Positions 1 to 12,730 of a DNA stretch of 64,000 nucleotides are shown here, one piece after another. Below the pieces are notes generated by a model that was not told the origin of the DNA, did no database searches, and saw nothing but the letters and a program-made list of their open reading frames with translations. This DNA is from Epiperipatus broadwayi (Eukaryota; Onychophora; Udeonychophora; Euonychophora; Peripatidae). The position numbers and the translations under genes were made by a program. Positions within the stretch are counted from its first letter, which is position 1. The number at the start of each line of letters is the position of its first letter. The stretch covers positions 2,132,001 through 2,196,000 of the forward strand of contig JAQFVV010000003.1 of assembly GCA_028023455.1 (NCBI GenBank). The letters are read 5' to 3'.

Positions 1-954
1 ATTTAAATTCATTAGAATGTTTCTGAAGATTAGGAATATCAACTGTAAATGTTTTTCTTAATAATTTTTGTCTCTCTAGTTTTACATTAACACGTATCTT
101 ACACCTTACTAATCGATGATCACTTCCTGTGTTAAATTTATTAAGAACATTACAATCTTGAAATATGTATTTCCTGTTAGTCAAAATATAATCCAATTCT
201 GCTGTACCTTCATTTGGATGCTTCCATGTCCATTTCCTTTTAACATTTTTCTCAAAAAAAAAGAATTCATAATATAAAGTTTTTCTTTTTCTGCAAACTC
301 CACAAGTCTATGTCCTCTCTCATTTCTATTACCATAACCAAAATTATCCACAGCACTTTCATCTTTCATTTTTTTACCAATTCTAGCATTAAAGTCTCCC
401 ACAACTATTTTAAAATGGTGTTTACTCTGATCAAAAGCCTTTTGTACATCCATATAAAAATCTTCTACTACTTCATCACTATGAGAACTTGTTGGGGCAT
501 AAACCTGAATTATCTGCATTTGGTATCTGCTATTAAGTTGTATAACTAATCTTGCCACTCTGTCCGATACACCATCAATCTCCACAATATTGTTCTTCCA
601 CTTTTTATTTATAATGAATCCTACTCCACTTGTATTTCCAATATTTGTGCCTTTATAATAGAGTATATGTCCACTTTTTAAATCAATTGTCTTTTCACCT
701 TTTCTTCTAACTTCACAAAGTCCAATAATGTCCCATTTAATATAAGAGAGTTCTTTTAATTCTTGCAATCTTCCTTCACTTGAAAGTGATCTGCAGTTGT
801 AAGTACCTAAATAAAAAGTCATCATCAAATTGCAGCCTGTGTCTGCAATCAGGGGATTCTTAGCATTTTCCGCCTTCAGCCACAAACCGCTGCCTTGGTT
901 GGTGACTTTACAGCCTCCTGGGAATAAGGGCCATGCTTTATTTTTGTCTGTCAT
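1..954 (-). pseudogene. RTE-type LINE endonuclease (CFDP2-like), partial, frameshifted
   Basis: Apurinic-like endonuclease domain of a non-LTR retrotransposon, which would nick target DNA for target-primed reverse transcription. From the ATG at 954 the frame shows the endonuclease motifs in order: GTYNCRSL (metal-binding Asn), IIGLCEVRRKG (catalytic Glu), IQVYAPTS, VVGDFNARIG (Asp/Asn). The frame ends at 181, but translating the neighbouring frame from about 265 to 1 continues the domain with KRKWTWKHPNEGTAELDYIL and then GSDHRLVR (catalytic Asp-His). A one-base slip in the A-run near 251-261 therefore breaks the gene; everything else in the domain is present. The reverse transcriptase would lie beyond the left edge. 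The start is supported by the element-like leader upstream and by residues before the domain. The best family match from memory is RTE, the group often annotated craniofacial development protein 2-like. The frameshift could be real decay or a homopolymer sequencing error. Confidence 0.85.
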
Positions 955-1160
955 AATTGTATATATGTATTGGGAAAATATTTATCATTTACACAAACAT
1001 TCATTCTGCCTTATCAGGCACTGAGAAGAAAGACCATGGTGTTTCTTGATCTTAAACTCAGAGGTAAAAAGCCAATAAACTCACCACGCTGACTAATGCG
1101 TGTTGGTGAGCAGCCCATCCATGTTCGTATACTATATGAATAATCACATAGTAATAACAG
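955..1160 (-). other. Possible 5' leader of the RTE element
   Basis: This sequence directly precedes the endonuclease start. It is less AT-rich than the flank, and a change in base composition near 1150 may mark the element's 5' end. No target-site duplication can be tested because the 3' end lies outside the window. Confidence 0.3.
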
Positions 1161-3640
1161 CTCTAACAGAACAATTGTTTTGCAGCATCAAAAGTATTTA
1201 TTATTTGACTATGAATCCATTGCTAATATTCTAATATATTATATAGAAGATATTTTTTTAATAAATATCAAATCCAAACTGATCAGAATTCAATGTGTGA
1301 AATAACTGTGATGTAGATTTATAATAATTAACATTTAACTACAATGGGGTTAAACCTTATAAAACAGCACTATAATTTTTTTTCACTTTAATTTAATATT
1401 TAAATTGAAAAAGTTTTGTATATTAGTACAAATGTTCAAATTAAGTTTGTTAAAAATATATTCTACCTAATGCTAATAAGTTGGTAAATAAGTCGAAAAA
1501 TGTGTTGCCTTTAAAACAAAAAAAACTTCATATATCAAATTATATATGTAAATATATAGGTCAATGAAGGTGTAATCTTAAAAATAATTTAAAAAACTTT
1601 AATGTTTATATAAACATATATAAAATAAGCATCAGAATGACTGAATAAAAGAAACTATTTTTGATTATGAAAAAAATATGCAATTTTATTTTTAATTTTG
1701 ATCTGTTGAAGTCTAGGAAAAGAAATCATAATGAAAGAAAAATTAAATAAGCAATTTTGATAAATAGAAGTAACAAATCTTTAATTAATATTCAAAGTGT
1801 GAATGTTAAAATTTATAAATTTTTGAACATCACATAATGACATTTACCGAATTTAAAAGGTTTACAGTTGAAATTGATTATGAAAAGAAGTAAAAATACT
1901 TCTGTGTTTAACATGATTATTAGTAAGATTTATTTATCAGTGTTAATAATTTGTTTGATTATTATGTATATGTATGTGTGTGAGTTTATTTATATACTAA
2001 TAATTTACAAACTAAAAATCTGTATTAAAAACATTATTACAAAATTATATCTTTCATAAACATTAATGCAGTTTGTTTTTGTATCCCAGAGGAAGACTAC
2101 TAAACGATGAAATCATAGGAATAAGATAATAAAAACAGCATTAATAAAAAGTGTTAAATTGTTTGTCTGATGTATTTTTTAAATCATATTTTCAATGATT
2201 TTTAAGTTTAAAAATATATACAAGAATTTTTAAATGTAGACTAAACTTATTTAATTTTAATTTAGTTGTTTAATGCTAGATACATTGGCATTTGACAATG
2301 TAGATTAAGTCGTTTACTCTTTTTAACTGAAGTGATTTTAATACTTTATAAATGAATTCAGTATTAGCGATCTATGCTTTATAAAAAAAAAAAAAAAAAA
2401 CTTTTCGTGAATTTTCCACTAGAATGAAATATAAATCTTAGCATAGATAAATTCAGCATTTTATTTATAAAATATCGTCATACTATATTTTAATCTTCTT
2501 TAACGGTAAATTTTCTTGTTCTTTCATGCAGGGAATTTGATGGTTGAAGTTTTCGCAAGAAACGAGGAAGGGATAGAAATATGTCATCGTGGATTATAAT
2601 AAAAAACAAAATAGTCTGTCTTTGTTTGAATGACTTTATTTTAAAGTTAGATGATATATAACGAAAAGAAAATGCCAACAGTTTGATAGAATATATTTTA
2701 ATAATATAACGTAATGGCTTTTATTTATATATTTTTTTGTTTAATAAAATTACATTTATTTCTTCTCCTTCTTTAATATATTACAGTGACATTGATGTCT
2801 ATAGACAAAAATAAAAATGACAATTTTTTTATTAGAAATCATAATAAGTATTTTTATTTTATTTAATATTAATATATATGATCAATAAATAAAAACTCAA
2901 TTTTATGCTAGTTTTTCTTATCAAAAATTATTATTAGATTTGTTTTTATATACAAGCATATATTTTAATTTTAATGTAAAAAATTTACACCTTACCTACA
3001 GTAGTGTAATCTAATAATCACTCTATTTTACAATTCAGACAAGGATGAGTATGCTTACTTGTGCAGATCACTGGTATTAGTGCATTTGATGATTCTTCAT
3101 TAAAAATTTAATCTTGAGATAAATAAGTACTAATAATATCACAATCATTTAGTAGAGGTCAGTAAGTCAAAGCTAGTAAAATCACAAAAAGAATCTGTTC
3201 TGTAAATGGCAGTGTCTCCTATTTTACCATAACCAGCAAAGCTTTTAACATTGTTTACAATCCCATGTGACAAAATACAGATAATGTCATGTAAAAAATG
3301 TGCAGATATAATCTCTTTTACTTGAAATACAGATTTGTGCTTTAATATAATGATGAACACAGCCTATGTGTGAAATCTGATGGAAACACTTGCCATTATA
3401 TGTGACCTGGAAAAATTAGTCACTATTTACATACTATGTGTATAAATTTAAGAATAAAATAAGTGAATTTTTTGAAACAAAAGTCAAAGAATTAAAACAG
3501 AAAACGTCTGTATTTTAGTACAAGTTTTCTTTAAAATTGCTTTATTATTTGCTAAATTTGAGATCCCATTTTTATCAGCAGCATAAACTATCAATGGCTC
3601 CAAAATATCAAACTCTTTTTAGAAAATCCAGAGTCTAATG
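1161..3640. other. AT-rich intergenic DNA, no gene seen
   Basis: Low-complexity A/T tracts dominate, including an A-run at about 2383-2400. Open frames of 60-70 codons (1868-2059, 2490-2678, 3145-3360) have no recognisable domain and are compositionally like random AT-rich translation. Confidence 0.6.
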
Positions 3641-3649
3641 ACACAATTA

Positions 3650-4050
3650 CAAGAAGAATAGATGACCTTGCCAGTAATATCATATCTATTACTTATAATA
3701 CTTCACTCATATACACTTTAATGCAAATAATTTTCTTAACCTTCTTTATTTTCTTACAGTTTCGACTGTCCAGCAGTCTTCATCAGAGCTTAATCCTCCT
3801 TACAGTTTAACCTTAATTAAGGCTAAACTGTAAGGAGGATTAAGCTCTGATGAAAACTGTTGTACAGTCAAAACTGTAAGAAAATAAAGAAGGTTAAGAA
3901 AATTACTTGCATTAAAGTGTATAGGTTAAACTGTACGGAGGATTAAGCTCTGATGAAGATTGGACAGTCAAAACTGTAAGAAAATAAAGAGAAAATTACT
4001 TGCATTAAAGTGTATATGAGTGAAGTATTATAAGTAATATATATGATTAT
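3650..4050. repeat. Fold-back repeat with hammerhead-like half core, three copies
   Basis: One inverted copy (about 3690-3800, read on minus) faces two direct copies on plus (about 3820-3920 and 3925-4030, period near 104 bp). All share the block GGAGGATTAAGCTCTGATGA followed by a short stem and GAAACTGTAAG. On minus the core CTGATGA, stem GACTG/CAGTC with loop CTGGA, and GAAAC is perfect (about 3766-3803). No cleavage triplet with a matching helix I strand follows it, so ribozyme activity is not supported. The outer flanks (CACTTTAATGCAA and its inverse) also pair, making this a MITE-like or Penelope-end-like fold-back. Confidence 0.65.
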
Positions 4051-4389
4051 ATGAAGATATGCAAAGAAAATGAAGGAGAAGAATAACATAATATCATATC
4101 TACATTATTATCAGGAATCAAATAAAGTACTATATTTTCCATACAATTTAATGAATCATCTATAATACAAATGATGTTAAATTAATGGTTTTATTAGATA
4201 CATATTTAAGTTGCAAATTCATGAAGATATTTTGCAGGAATCTCTCCAGTGTAATTAAAAAAAGGGATATATTTTAAAAAGTGATTAACTTTTTAATGAA
4301 AAATGAGCTTGAATAGCAAAAGAGCATTGAAATTTGCACCTATGAAGCTGTGACTATGATTGTCAAAATATGAGGATTTATAGAGTTAG

Positions 4390-4730
4390 TAAAAAACTTT
4401 TTAAAACCATCAAACATCACATGATCACCATCTCTATACTAGCACATAATTTGTTGTAAACAAAGGCAAAACTCCCCATACAGTAGTGCCACCCTGTGCC
4501 AAACAGAGTAATCAATGGATGCCAGAAGGCTTGTGCATAAAATCCCTATCTAGTGCCTACTCATCCAAGATCCCCAGACTAGTTTCTGGCTTGTGGCCAT
4601 CATCACTGAGGAGCATTGGATCTGAGAGCACAAGCCTTCTGGCATCCATTGATTACTCTGTTTGGCACAGGGTGGCACTACTGTATGGGGAGTTTTGCCT
4701 TTGTTTAAAAAACTTTTTCTAAATGCAAGA
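4390..4730. repeat. Palindromic copy of the 450-bp hammerhead repeat family
   Basis: The arm at 4468-4535 (GCAAAACTCCCCATACAGTA through the ATCAATGGATGCCAGAAGGC block) is repeated in inverse at about 4631-4707. The centre holds the hammerhead-like segment. Related copies lie at 25.9-26.3, 47.8-48.4 and 50.9-51.4 kb, where the arms are normally in direct order. This copy is therefore a fold-back of the family's 5' part around its ribozyme. The open frame at 4486-4722 is only the translation of this palindrome. Confidence 0.8.
4563..4625 (-). ncRNA. Hammerhead ribozyme, type I, one core mutation
   Basis: Minus strand, 5' to 3': helix I strand ATCCAA..TCCTCA; core GTGATGA (consensus CUGANGA, first base mutated, position 4606); helix II TGGC/GCCA closing loop CACAA; GAAA at 4583-4586; tiny helix III AC-TA-GT; cleavage triplet GTC at 4577-4579; returning helix I strand TGGGGA..TTGGAT. 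Helix I pairs in two blocks separated by an internal loop, as expected for a natural type I hammerhead. This copy has the best helix II in its family, but the C3 to G change should abolish activity. Confidence 0.65.
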
Positions 4731-7700
4731 TCTAGTATTTCAACATATGAAGGAATTGCTTACATAAAAAGTAATTTCACTATTTTAAGGCTCTAAAATA
4801 TTATGCCAAGAGATGAATTCCAATTATAATTTTTTTATATCATATAAAAATAACTTCTAAAAAAATTTAATATTAAAAGATGAATTATATATTTTTATTC
4901 TTGATAAAAATACTATATTAGCATAACATTTTTTAAATCAAAATTGGATATGTTTGTTTTATATCTGATAGATTTTTTTGAAAAAATAAATGAATCTTTC
5001 TTTGCAGAGAAAAATTACCAATACATTAAACCTAAACACAAAATTGCAAACATTTCAAAACAAAATTTATACATAAGTAAAATGTTTAAGGAATAATAAT
5101 AATAAGTATTAATTATTTTTCATAAATGTCTTAAAAAATAACATATTATAAGCAGAAAGTGGAAGAGTAATAATTAACCACATCACAAATTTGATAATTT
5201 TTTTGAAAAATATTTTTTTAACTTAAATAAAAATAAAGAATCTGTCTATATACAATTCCATTTGCTCCAGTCCTATAATTTTGTGATCATTTCAAGAGAA
5301 TTAATTACTTTGAATGCAGGTTCAACCCTCAAAATGGAATTTAGGAATAAGAATTAGTCAGAATTTTAGATCCAGTAACAAAAAAAATAGTTTTATTTAT
5401 AAATACTGTCTTAAATATACTGGTTCTGTTTGCATTCACATATTTGTTCAAAACTGCATTTTTTCACTATTATTAATTAAGAATAATACAAAATCTTGCC
5501 TCTGGTAAGAGTTTTTTTCAGCAGTCATAATTATTTTTTGATATTTTAGGGGACCCTTTTGAGAAGTAGTGGTTTAATATATTAGTCAAGTAATGGGACT
5601 GTTAAGCTAAGCATTCCTGGATTGAAGATAAAACTGTCACTTTTAGGGCTTGAACATCACATGACCTCCAAAGTAAATTTTTTACATTTACACTAATCTA
5701 AATAAACCTATTGTTCTCACAATTCTTATGTATAATCAGGGTCATATTTTTACTTATGAACATCTGCATTTTTTGTAAATTTAATTTTAATTACACACAA
5801 AAAATAAAATATTTAAGGTCACTTGCATGGAGATCATATAATGTTTTCATACTGAGATGTTAGGCTATTCTAGGAAGTGATCCATATTGTGACTTCACCA
5901 TATTGTGTATGAGGTTTATCACAGTGGTAGCATGACAACCTGAGAGCTGATGGTTCCTGAATGAAATTGCAACCTGTTAAGTTCTAAATGTCACATGTTC
6001 TTCCAAAATCTAACCAGCTTGAAATTGTTTAATTCTGGTACTCAGATATCATGATATCTGAAAAAATTAGCAATTAGATTATAATCTACTATAATATGGA
6101 CTGTATTAAATTCCACAGGGTGGCATAAAAGTAAATACTTTATTAAACATAATCTATAAATATAATCAAATATATAAATAGTTGGCATGTGCCTTAGGTA
6201 ACAACATTCATGTATAAAATATTTTCATAAAAGTTTTAAGATGCTATAATTTATATGCCAAGTATAGACATAAAAAGCTTTGTTACTGAGTATTTAAAGT
6301 ATAAATAGTGATTTAATTGGGCTGGGAAAAAATTGTCATGAGTTAGGATTGAATGCAAAAATATATTATCATACACAACTATAATTTTTTAAATAAAAAT
6401 TCAAAATGTAAACCTTTTTATGCTTCAATGTTCCAATATTCTTCAAGATTAATCCATGTAATTTTTCTTTTTCTAATTTGAAGAGTAGTAATTAATTTGT
6501 AGAGTGCACAGAGAGCTTATGTAAATAGGCTAAACAGGCACTAACCTGTATTTAATGTGCTTTAAAATTCACAATAATCAAGCATATTTTGCTGATAGAG
6601 GGATCTTCCAAACCATGACACAAGATAGCAACTTGTTGACATTCTAATCATCCATAATAATAAAAAGCAAATTTCATCACTTCATATCTGGAAAATTCAA
6701 GCATTGTCTTCTAAGAGACAGTGATGTTGCTATATATGTAAATTAGTCATTGGAAGTACTTTGAAGGGAACAGCAGATTATACTGATGGTTATATATTTT
6801 TCATCAGAATATATATATTGTAATTTTATATTTAGCACATAAGGGGTTAAATATAATGAACAGTAATATAAACTATTTTTTACTCAAATAAATTTAGCCC
6901 TTTAACATTTTCAGTTGCACTTAATTTTATTGGCAAGTGAGGTAAAACTCTAAACTTTTGATTGGTCAATTACAGAATCAGCAGTAAAATATATATCTTT
7001 TAATATTATATTCATTTTAATTTCATTTGTAAAAAGTATATTAATAATTTGTCAGGTTATGAAAGTGAATAAAAGTTTTTTCAAAAATAAAATTTTATTT
7101 ATAATTATAAAAATATTCGATAGTGGTGAATCTGAAAAAAAAAAACCCATTAGTAACAAATTAAAAAGTGTTGATGACATCATTGATTTTTTTTTCAATT
7201 TTACATTGTGTAAAAATAAATAATTTTTACTAAAATCTTAACTATTTTTCCAAAATAATTTTATTTTTAGCATATTTTATCAAAATAATTTATAATACTC
7301 AAAAAATACTTTTAAAATGGTCTAAAACATTCATTTTCAAACTTCAATTGTTAAAACTAAAATTTGAATATTATTGATTTTTTATTTGTAAAATAATTCA
7401 AGAGAGGGCAGCAACAGCATCATATGGTACTTTTTTAAGCTTTAAAATGACCATAAATTCTTTACTGTAGCGTTAAAAATGATGGAATTTAAGCAACTTG
7501 AAGCCATGATTATTTTTAACCAGACAAGGAAGTTAAAGCGTTAATAAATAAACTTTACTATTTTTAAGTTATGTAAAATATAGCTATGCAGCCCAAAGTA
7601 TTAATAAAATATCTTTGTTAAATATATCTGAATGAATAATAAAGCATTAATTAATTTATGTAATATCTATTTGAAATTAGAATTTGATGTATTAATCTTA

Positions 7701-8910
7701 AGGAAAACTAGTTTTAAATGGGTTTTATCATATTGGTTTTGCTGTTTTTTAAAATATTGATTATTAACAACCAGTAAATTATTTAATTTCTTGTATCATT
7801 TCCTAATATACTTGTGTGTGTAATTATTGGTGTGTGTGTGCATGTTAAAAAAGTTTAAAATGGATTGTTTAAAAGTGTTAAATATCTTTTAAAAATAATA
7901 TATTGTATAAATGATATTTTAATATTTTATGATAATTTTAAAACTCTAAGAAAAGGTAAAAGAGTGTGTATTTTAAATGAGAAATATTTGCTTGGAATAA
8001 AGTAGATAATTTTTATTAAATAATTATGATAAAGTTAATTTTTTTTTTCACTGTTTAAACATCACAAGTTTAAATCTAGTCTTAGATATCTTAATTAGTA
8101 AAAGGTCAAGATTAAATCTATAAATATGTGACCTAGTTAGTAAAAGGTTAAAATTGTTCATCAATTTCAAACATCTCACCTCAATATTCATATTTGATTG
8201 CCTGAATCATGTCATATGACAAACTTTACAGTTTTTCTGGTAAGCACACACATTTAAAAAGAAAAAACCGAAAAAGTAAACTTTTTCTTTACACTGCTTC
8301 TTAATTAATTATTCTTTTGTGATCAACTTAATTAATAATTTTTGAAGCTTATTTTTACTGTTTATTATTTTATCAGTTAAATAATGTTGAGATAAAAGTT
8401 TCTAAAGTCATTTCACTGTACATGTTCACCTGCCTGTAAACAATATTTCATTGGAAAATGCAAAAAGCTATATTGTTGTGAAGGTAATTTCAGAGTGGTT
8501 TGAGTATGAAAATCTATAGGATGATGATAAGCTGAAAAGTTATACATATGTTTAGTTACTATATCTATAGACTTTTAGTTACTTCTGAACTTTTGTTATA
8601 AAAGCATTTTATTAACACTTCATTATTTAAAGTTTTAATTAGTTACATAGACTAATTACCAATGCTAATGATATTGTTTTTTATAATTTTTTAAATGTCT
8701 TACTTTAGAAGAAAAGTTCTTTACATGTGGACGATATAATAACTAAAATATAGTTGTTATTATTATTATACCAATAAATATTTTTGGAAAATTATTATAT
8801 CTTTAATTAACCAAAATGAATGCAATAATGAGTTTCTTTAAAGCTATCACTAGTTTAAAGGACAAAATAAAGTACAATAATTTTAAATTTCTTTATCGAA
8901 TTATGATAAA
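4731..8910. other. AT-rich intergenic DNA, no gene seen
   Basis: No coding similarity is recognised. A possible tRNA-derived SINE lies inside (5915-5990, listed separately) and short (GT)n runs occur near 7812-7842. The 64-codon frame at 5314-5508 has no visible domain. Confidence 0.55.
5915..5990 (+). repeat. Possible tRNA-derived SINE remnant
   Basis: TATCACAGTGGTAGCATGAC resembles a tRNA D-arm / pol III A box. GATGGTTCCTGAATG about 35 bases later is a weak B-box match. No clover-leaf can be completed, so this is a tentative call. Confidence 0.3.
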
Positions 8911-8958
8911 ATAAAATTAGGAGTATGTGAAGCACTGGAGAGAGATGCTATAATGAGT
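8911..8958. repeat. Short dispersed repeat shared with 32.7 kb
   Basis: AAAATTAGGAGTATGTGAAG and the following CACTGGAGAGAGATGCTATAAT closely match 32733-32785. It lies just beyond the C-terminal side of the Penelope endonuclease relic at 9.0-9.4 kb, so it may be that element's terminal region (inference). Confidence 0.4.
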
Positions 8959-8989
8959 ATAAATTATAAGACTATAAAATAATCAGCAG

Positions 8990-9440
8990 CTTAGCACTTT
9001 CAAGGGGAGTTGCCTCATATTCATAGCAATAATAATAAATAGTGCAGAAAGTGTTAATGACGATATGCAAATACATGCAAATTCTTTATGTAGCCCAGCA
9101 TTTGGAAATATCAAAGCTGGTGTCACATCTGTTGATGAAGTTTTTATTACCAGTAATAAAATATGCCTCTTTAATTTTCCGCTTGCTGTCATTTTTCTCT
9201 ATGCACACTATTTTTGGGTTAGATAGTTCAAATGTATGACCAGTCTTTTTTGAATGTTCTAAAAATATTGATGAGTTGTCATTATTTTTTGTGCTCTATT
9301 GTATGTGATTGAGCAGTTCTGTTAATTATACTGGCTTTGATCTCACCATAGTAAATAACTCAGCCTCCAGATTGAGGGCATGAGATGCTATAAATGACAT
9401 AGAGTGTTTGAGTGGGGTCAATTTTATCTAATTATGATAA
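8990..9440 (-). pseudogene. Penelope-like element GIY-YIG endonuclease relic
   Basis: Translating minus from about 9410 in shifting frames gives the end of a Penelope-type endonuclease. First come the degraded GIY-YIG part YVIYSISCPQSGG and VIYYGEIKASI. Next come EHSKKTGHTFEL and IVCIEKNDSKRKIKEAYFIT, matching the family's EH..K..GH and RKIKEA regions. At least one in-frame stop and one frameshift interrupt it. No reverse transcriptase part is seen upstream (towards 9.5-10 kb), so the copy is 5'-truncated. The 65-69 codon frames annotated across 8983-9239 are fragments or antisense of this. Confidence 0.7.
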
Positions 9441-12289
9441 AAGATTTTGCCTGGATTGATTTTCTTTATATTTTGAAAAAAAAAAAAAACATTATATATA
9501 CATATTATCTCTAACATAAATAAAATAATATCTTAGCATCTTAATAATTCATTTATACATAATTCATTTATTGAAAGTATATTTTATTGTTCTACAAAAG
9601 GTAAAAAATAATTTGAATTTATTTTGTGGCTTAATATTACCAAAAATAATGTTTACTATAAAACTCTTTCTTACCTGTATCTGCTCCTTTCCATTTAAAA
9701 TTAAAATTGCAATGTTTTTCAAAAAACTTCTGCTTTCAAATGTTTGCTTGTTCATTTGTTTGCTCTACATTCATAAAAATTGTGCTGTGTTTTGCTATAG
9801 GGAACAACAGAAGAACTCCTCAGTAAAAAGGGTTATTTTTATTTTATTCAAATGAAAAAACATTCGATCCTCAACTTAGTTAAACAGTGTAAAACAAGGG
9901 TAATGTATATTTATTGTTATGAAATTAATATATGTTTCTATTTATTGTATTATTATAATTTTATTATTTATGCATTTCTAATTATTTTATATGTAGTACA
10001 TTATAAGGTATGCTTATAATAATATACATATCTCAAAGAGATTTTCTACGAATAAATATCCAAATAAAAGGCTTTTAAATTATAAATTATTAAGAGTTCT
10101 CAGAATTTATGTTCTGACATAATAAAAACTGTATTACTGTGCACAGGGTAAAACAGCTTTTCTATATTTGATTACTGTGTGAATGGAATGTTTTGGAAGT
10201 CTGTGTGTGAGGCAATATAGCATTTAAAATTTTTAATATTTGATATTGCTTTGGAATTGTAGTGCATTGGTTTGCATATATTTTAGATTAAGTATATGTG
10301 TTATTGTGCATATGAGTATGTGTACTAGTTATATCTCCATTTATTATTAATAAATTTATGCCTTAAGTGGATGGTTGCCATTACTATTTTACTTGTTAAG
10401 CCCCTCCATAAAAGAGAGTATGTGGCTTATTTGCTTTGGCAATGCTAGGACAAGTTACCAGGTACTCATTTATCTATTTACCACCATCCATTTTGCCTTT
10501 AGCTTTGTATTATTAGTATTTTAGTATGCAAGAATATTCAAAGGCAGGTCAATCTATTGATTTGTTTTGCCAGTTCTACTACAATTTCATTTTAGAGATG
10601 TTAGTTTATTGTTAGTATTGAGCTCATTTATTACTTCACCCCTTATATGCATTAATAAATTTAAACCTATATAATTATTTTTGCGCAATATCTAACTATG
10701 TTTCCAATGCCGCTAAAGTTATATTTCCACACTGATTTTTTAAATGTCGTTTGTATGGTAGTTTTAATATTATATTTAGTGGCCTAATTATAGGCATATA
10801 TATCTGATATTCTGTGTATGTAATTGTTAGATGGTTAGTATCTTAAATGAAAGTGTGAGAACTTCTCTAAATATAATGTAAATGTCGTAATTATAATTTT
10901 ACGGGATTTACTCAAAAAGGAACATATTTTATTTTAAATTATACAAATGTTTATGTCAGTAATAATTTGTAACATTAAAGTTACTATCTCTTGTAAATAT
11001 TTTTATTGTATTAAAATATTATTATACTGTAAATAAATATTTTGTTATTCATTAAATATGTTTATGTTTTCATTATCATCATCACATCGATTTATCCAGA
11101 AAATCCAACTTATTAAAGTTTTACTGAACATTATTGTATTCCAAAAGTTACATTAAATTTGCTTATTTAATTTATTTATCATTTATTTAACAACTACATT
11201 ATTGAAAATAAATATTGTGTTGGTTTGTTTTTATTACAAGTGTGCTTAATGATGTAGTGACCAACATAAAAGTAGCTCTTCTACCTGCTGCATTATTTTA
11301 TTTTTCATTACTTTGTACAAGTTCATACATTGAGATATTAAAATAAGATGTGTCTATAATTTGTATGAAGATGAATATTCATATGGAAAGAATTTAAAAT
11401 ATTTAAAGAGTATTTTGTTGCTAGCCAAATGATTATCTGAAATAATCATATACTTAAGAGTTTTTTATTTTCAGTTTTTCATTTATTTTAGAACATTAGA
11501 TATAACATTACAAAACTATAAAAATATGATAAAATATTTAAGGTATAAAAGCTTAAATGGTTATTGCATTCATTGTACCAAGTACAAACATAAACCCTGA
11601 GATCTATATAAAATGAGAACCCACTATGTAGATTTAAATTAAAAAAAAACCTGCGATTTCAATAAGAACCTTAGATATGATGTTAATAAGAACCAGAGAT
11701 TGTACTATTTGTGTTTATAGTGTATTTTGTCTATAAGAAGACTCATTCTCTGAAACATCAATAGCCATTATTTACTGGTGTAAGCTCTCAATCATTTGGA
11801 GGGTTACGGTTAGGGTTTTGGCAATCAACATGGTGGCCTTTGATCTCTATTTCTCTACTTTTGTAAGATTACAATATATATATATATATATTATAATGGT
11901 CCTGTGTGGATGATCAATACTGTCTTACCGTATCCACTGTACAGGGTGCTACTAGGACCTTTGAACCTAGAAAATTTATAGAGTAGGCAGATACACGCTG
12001 TTAAAAATCCAACTTTTATTTTGTTGACCATTTGCCCTTGCCACTAGCTCATGGAGTAGCAGAGGTTTTAAACTATATTTATTAAAAAATAAACTAGATC
12101 ACTGCCAGTACTAATAACACAACAGATTTTACTAACACACATTTAAAATTGAGGAATAAAATTTTTAATTTTTAAATTTAAATTACTATTTTAAATAGAC
12201 CACACAGATGAACATTTTAATAATATTTTACTTGAGCATGTTGAGTATAGATAGGCTACATAGATTTCTCACTTAAAAAAAAAAAACTT
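9441..12289. other. AT-rich intergenic DNA, no gene seen
   Basis: There are poly-A tracts (about 9476-9490) and a short (AT)n near 11875-11892. The block at about 10360-10620 is somewhat more complex in composition, but no frame, promoter or repeat relationship is recognised. The 94-codon frame at 9571-9855 has no domain. Confidence 0.5.
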
Positions 12290-12730
12290 ATCGAGACAAT
12301 CATTCAATCTCAGACTAAAAGTTCATAGGCAAACCAACGCCTGCTTCCAGATATATAGTCACAACCAATGCAATATGAAGATGCTAGCATAAAATCACAC
12401 TGACAGGAATGTGCATCTGACAGTGTGATATTATTTGAAGGACATGATCCTCATCCAGTACAGAAATGGGCATCTGTCTGATGAAGAAATCATGTATATA
12501 AATTAATTAAAGAGTGCTATGTATGGGGGAGAGTGGTCTTTTCTGCCAACTTATAAATCCCTGTCCATAGAGATAGAAGGGGTCAATGGTGTAGGAAATA
12601 CATCTGCAACCATTGCAATGATATGACTGCCTCTTTGGGGTCATGCATTCAGTTGGGCACATTGCCCTGTATACTAAACACACTTCACATAACATTGATA
12701 TAAACGCCCATATATCCCTCCACAAGCATC
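12290..12730 (-). other. Unassigned complex block with a cysteine-rich open frame
   Basis: The block is compositionally richer than its flanks. The minus frame 12725-12507 (72 codons) contains CEVCLVYRAMCPTECMTPKR and then HCNGCRCISY, eight cysteines in a short span. It is not recognised and lacks a signal peptide or clear zinc-finger spacing. It could be an exon remnant or part of an uncatalogued repeat. Confidence 0.25.

Noticed and set aside
4486-4722. 78-codon frame with apparent protein-like composition
   Set aside because: It lies entirely inside the palindromic hammerhead repeat.
11900-11960. tRNA-like fold around GGTCCTGTGTGG...CTAGGACC
   Set aside because: The outer stem pairs but there are no convincing A and B boxes or internal arms.
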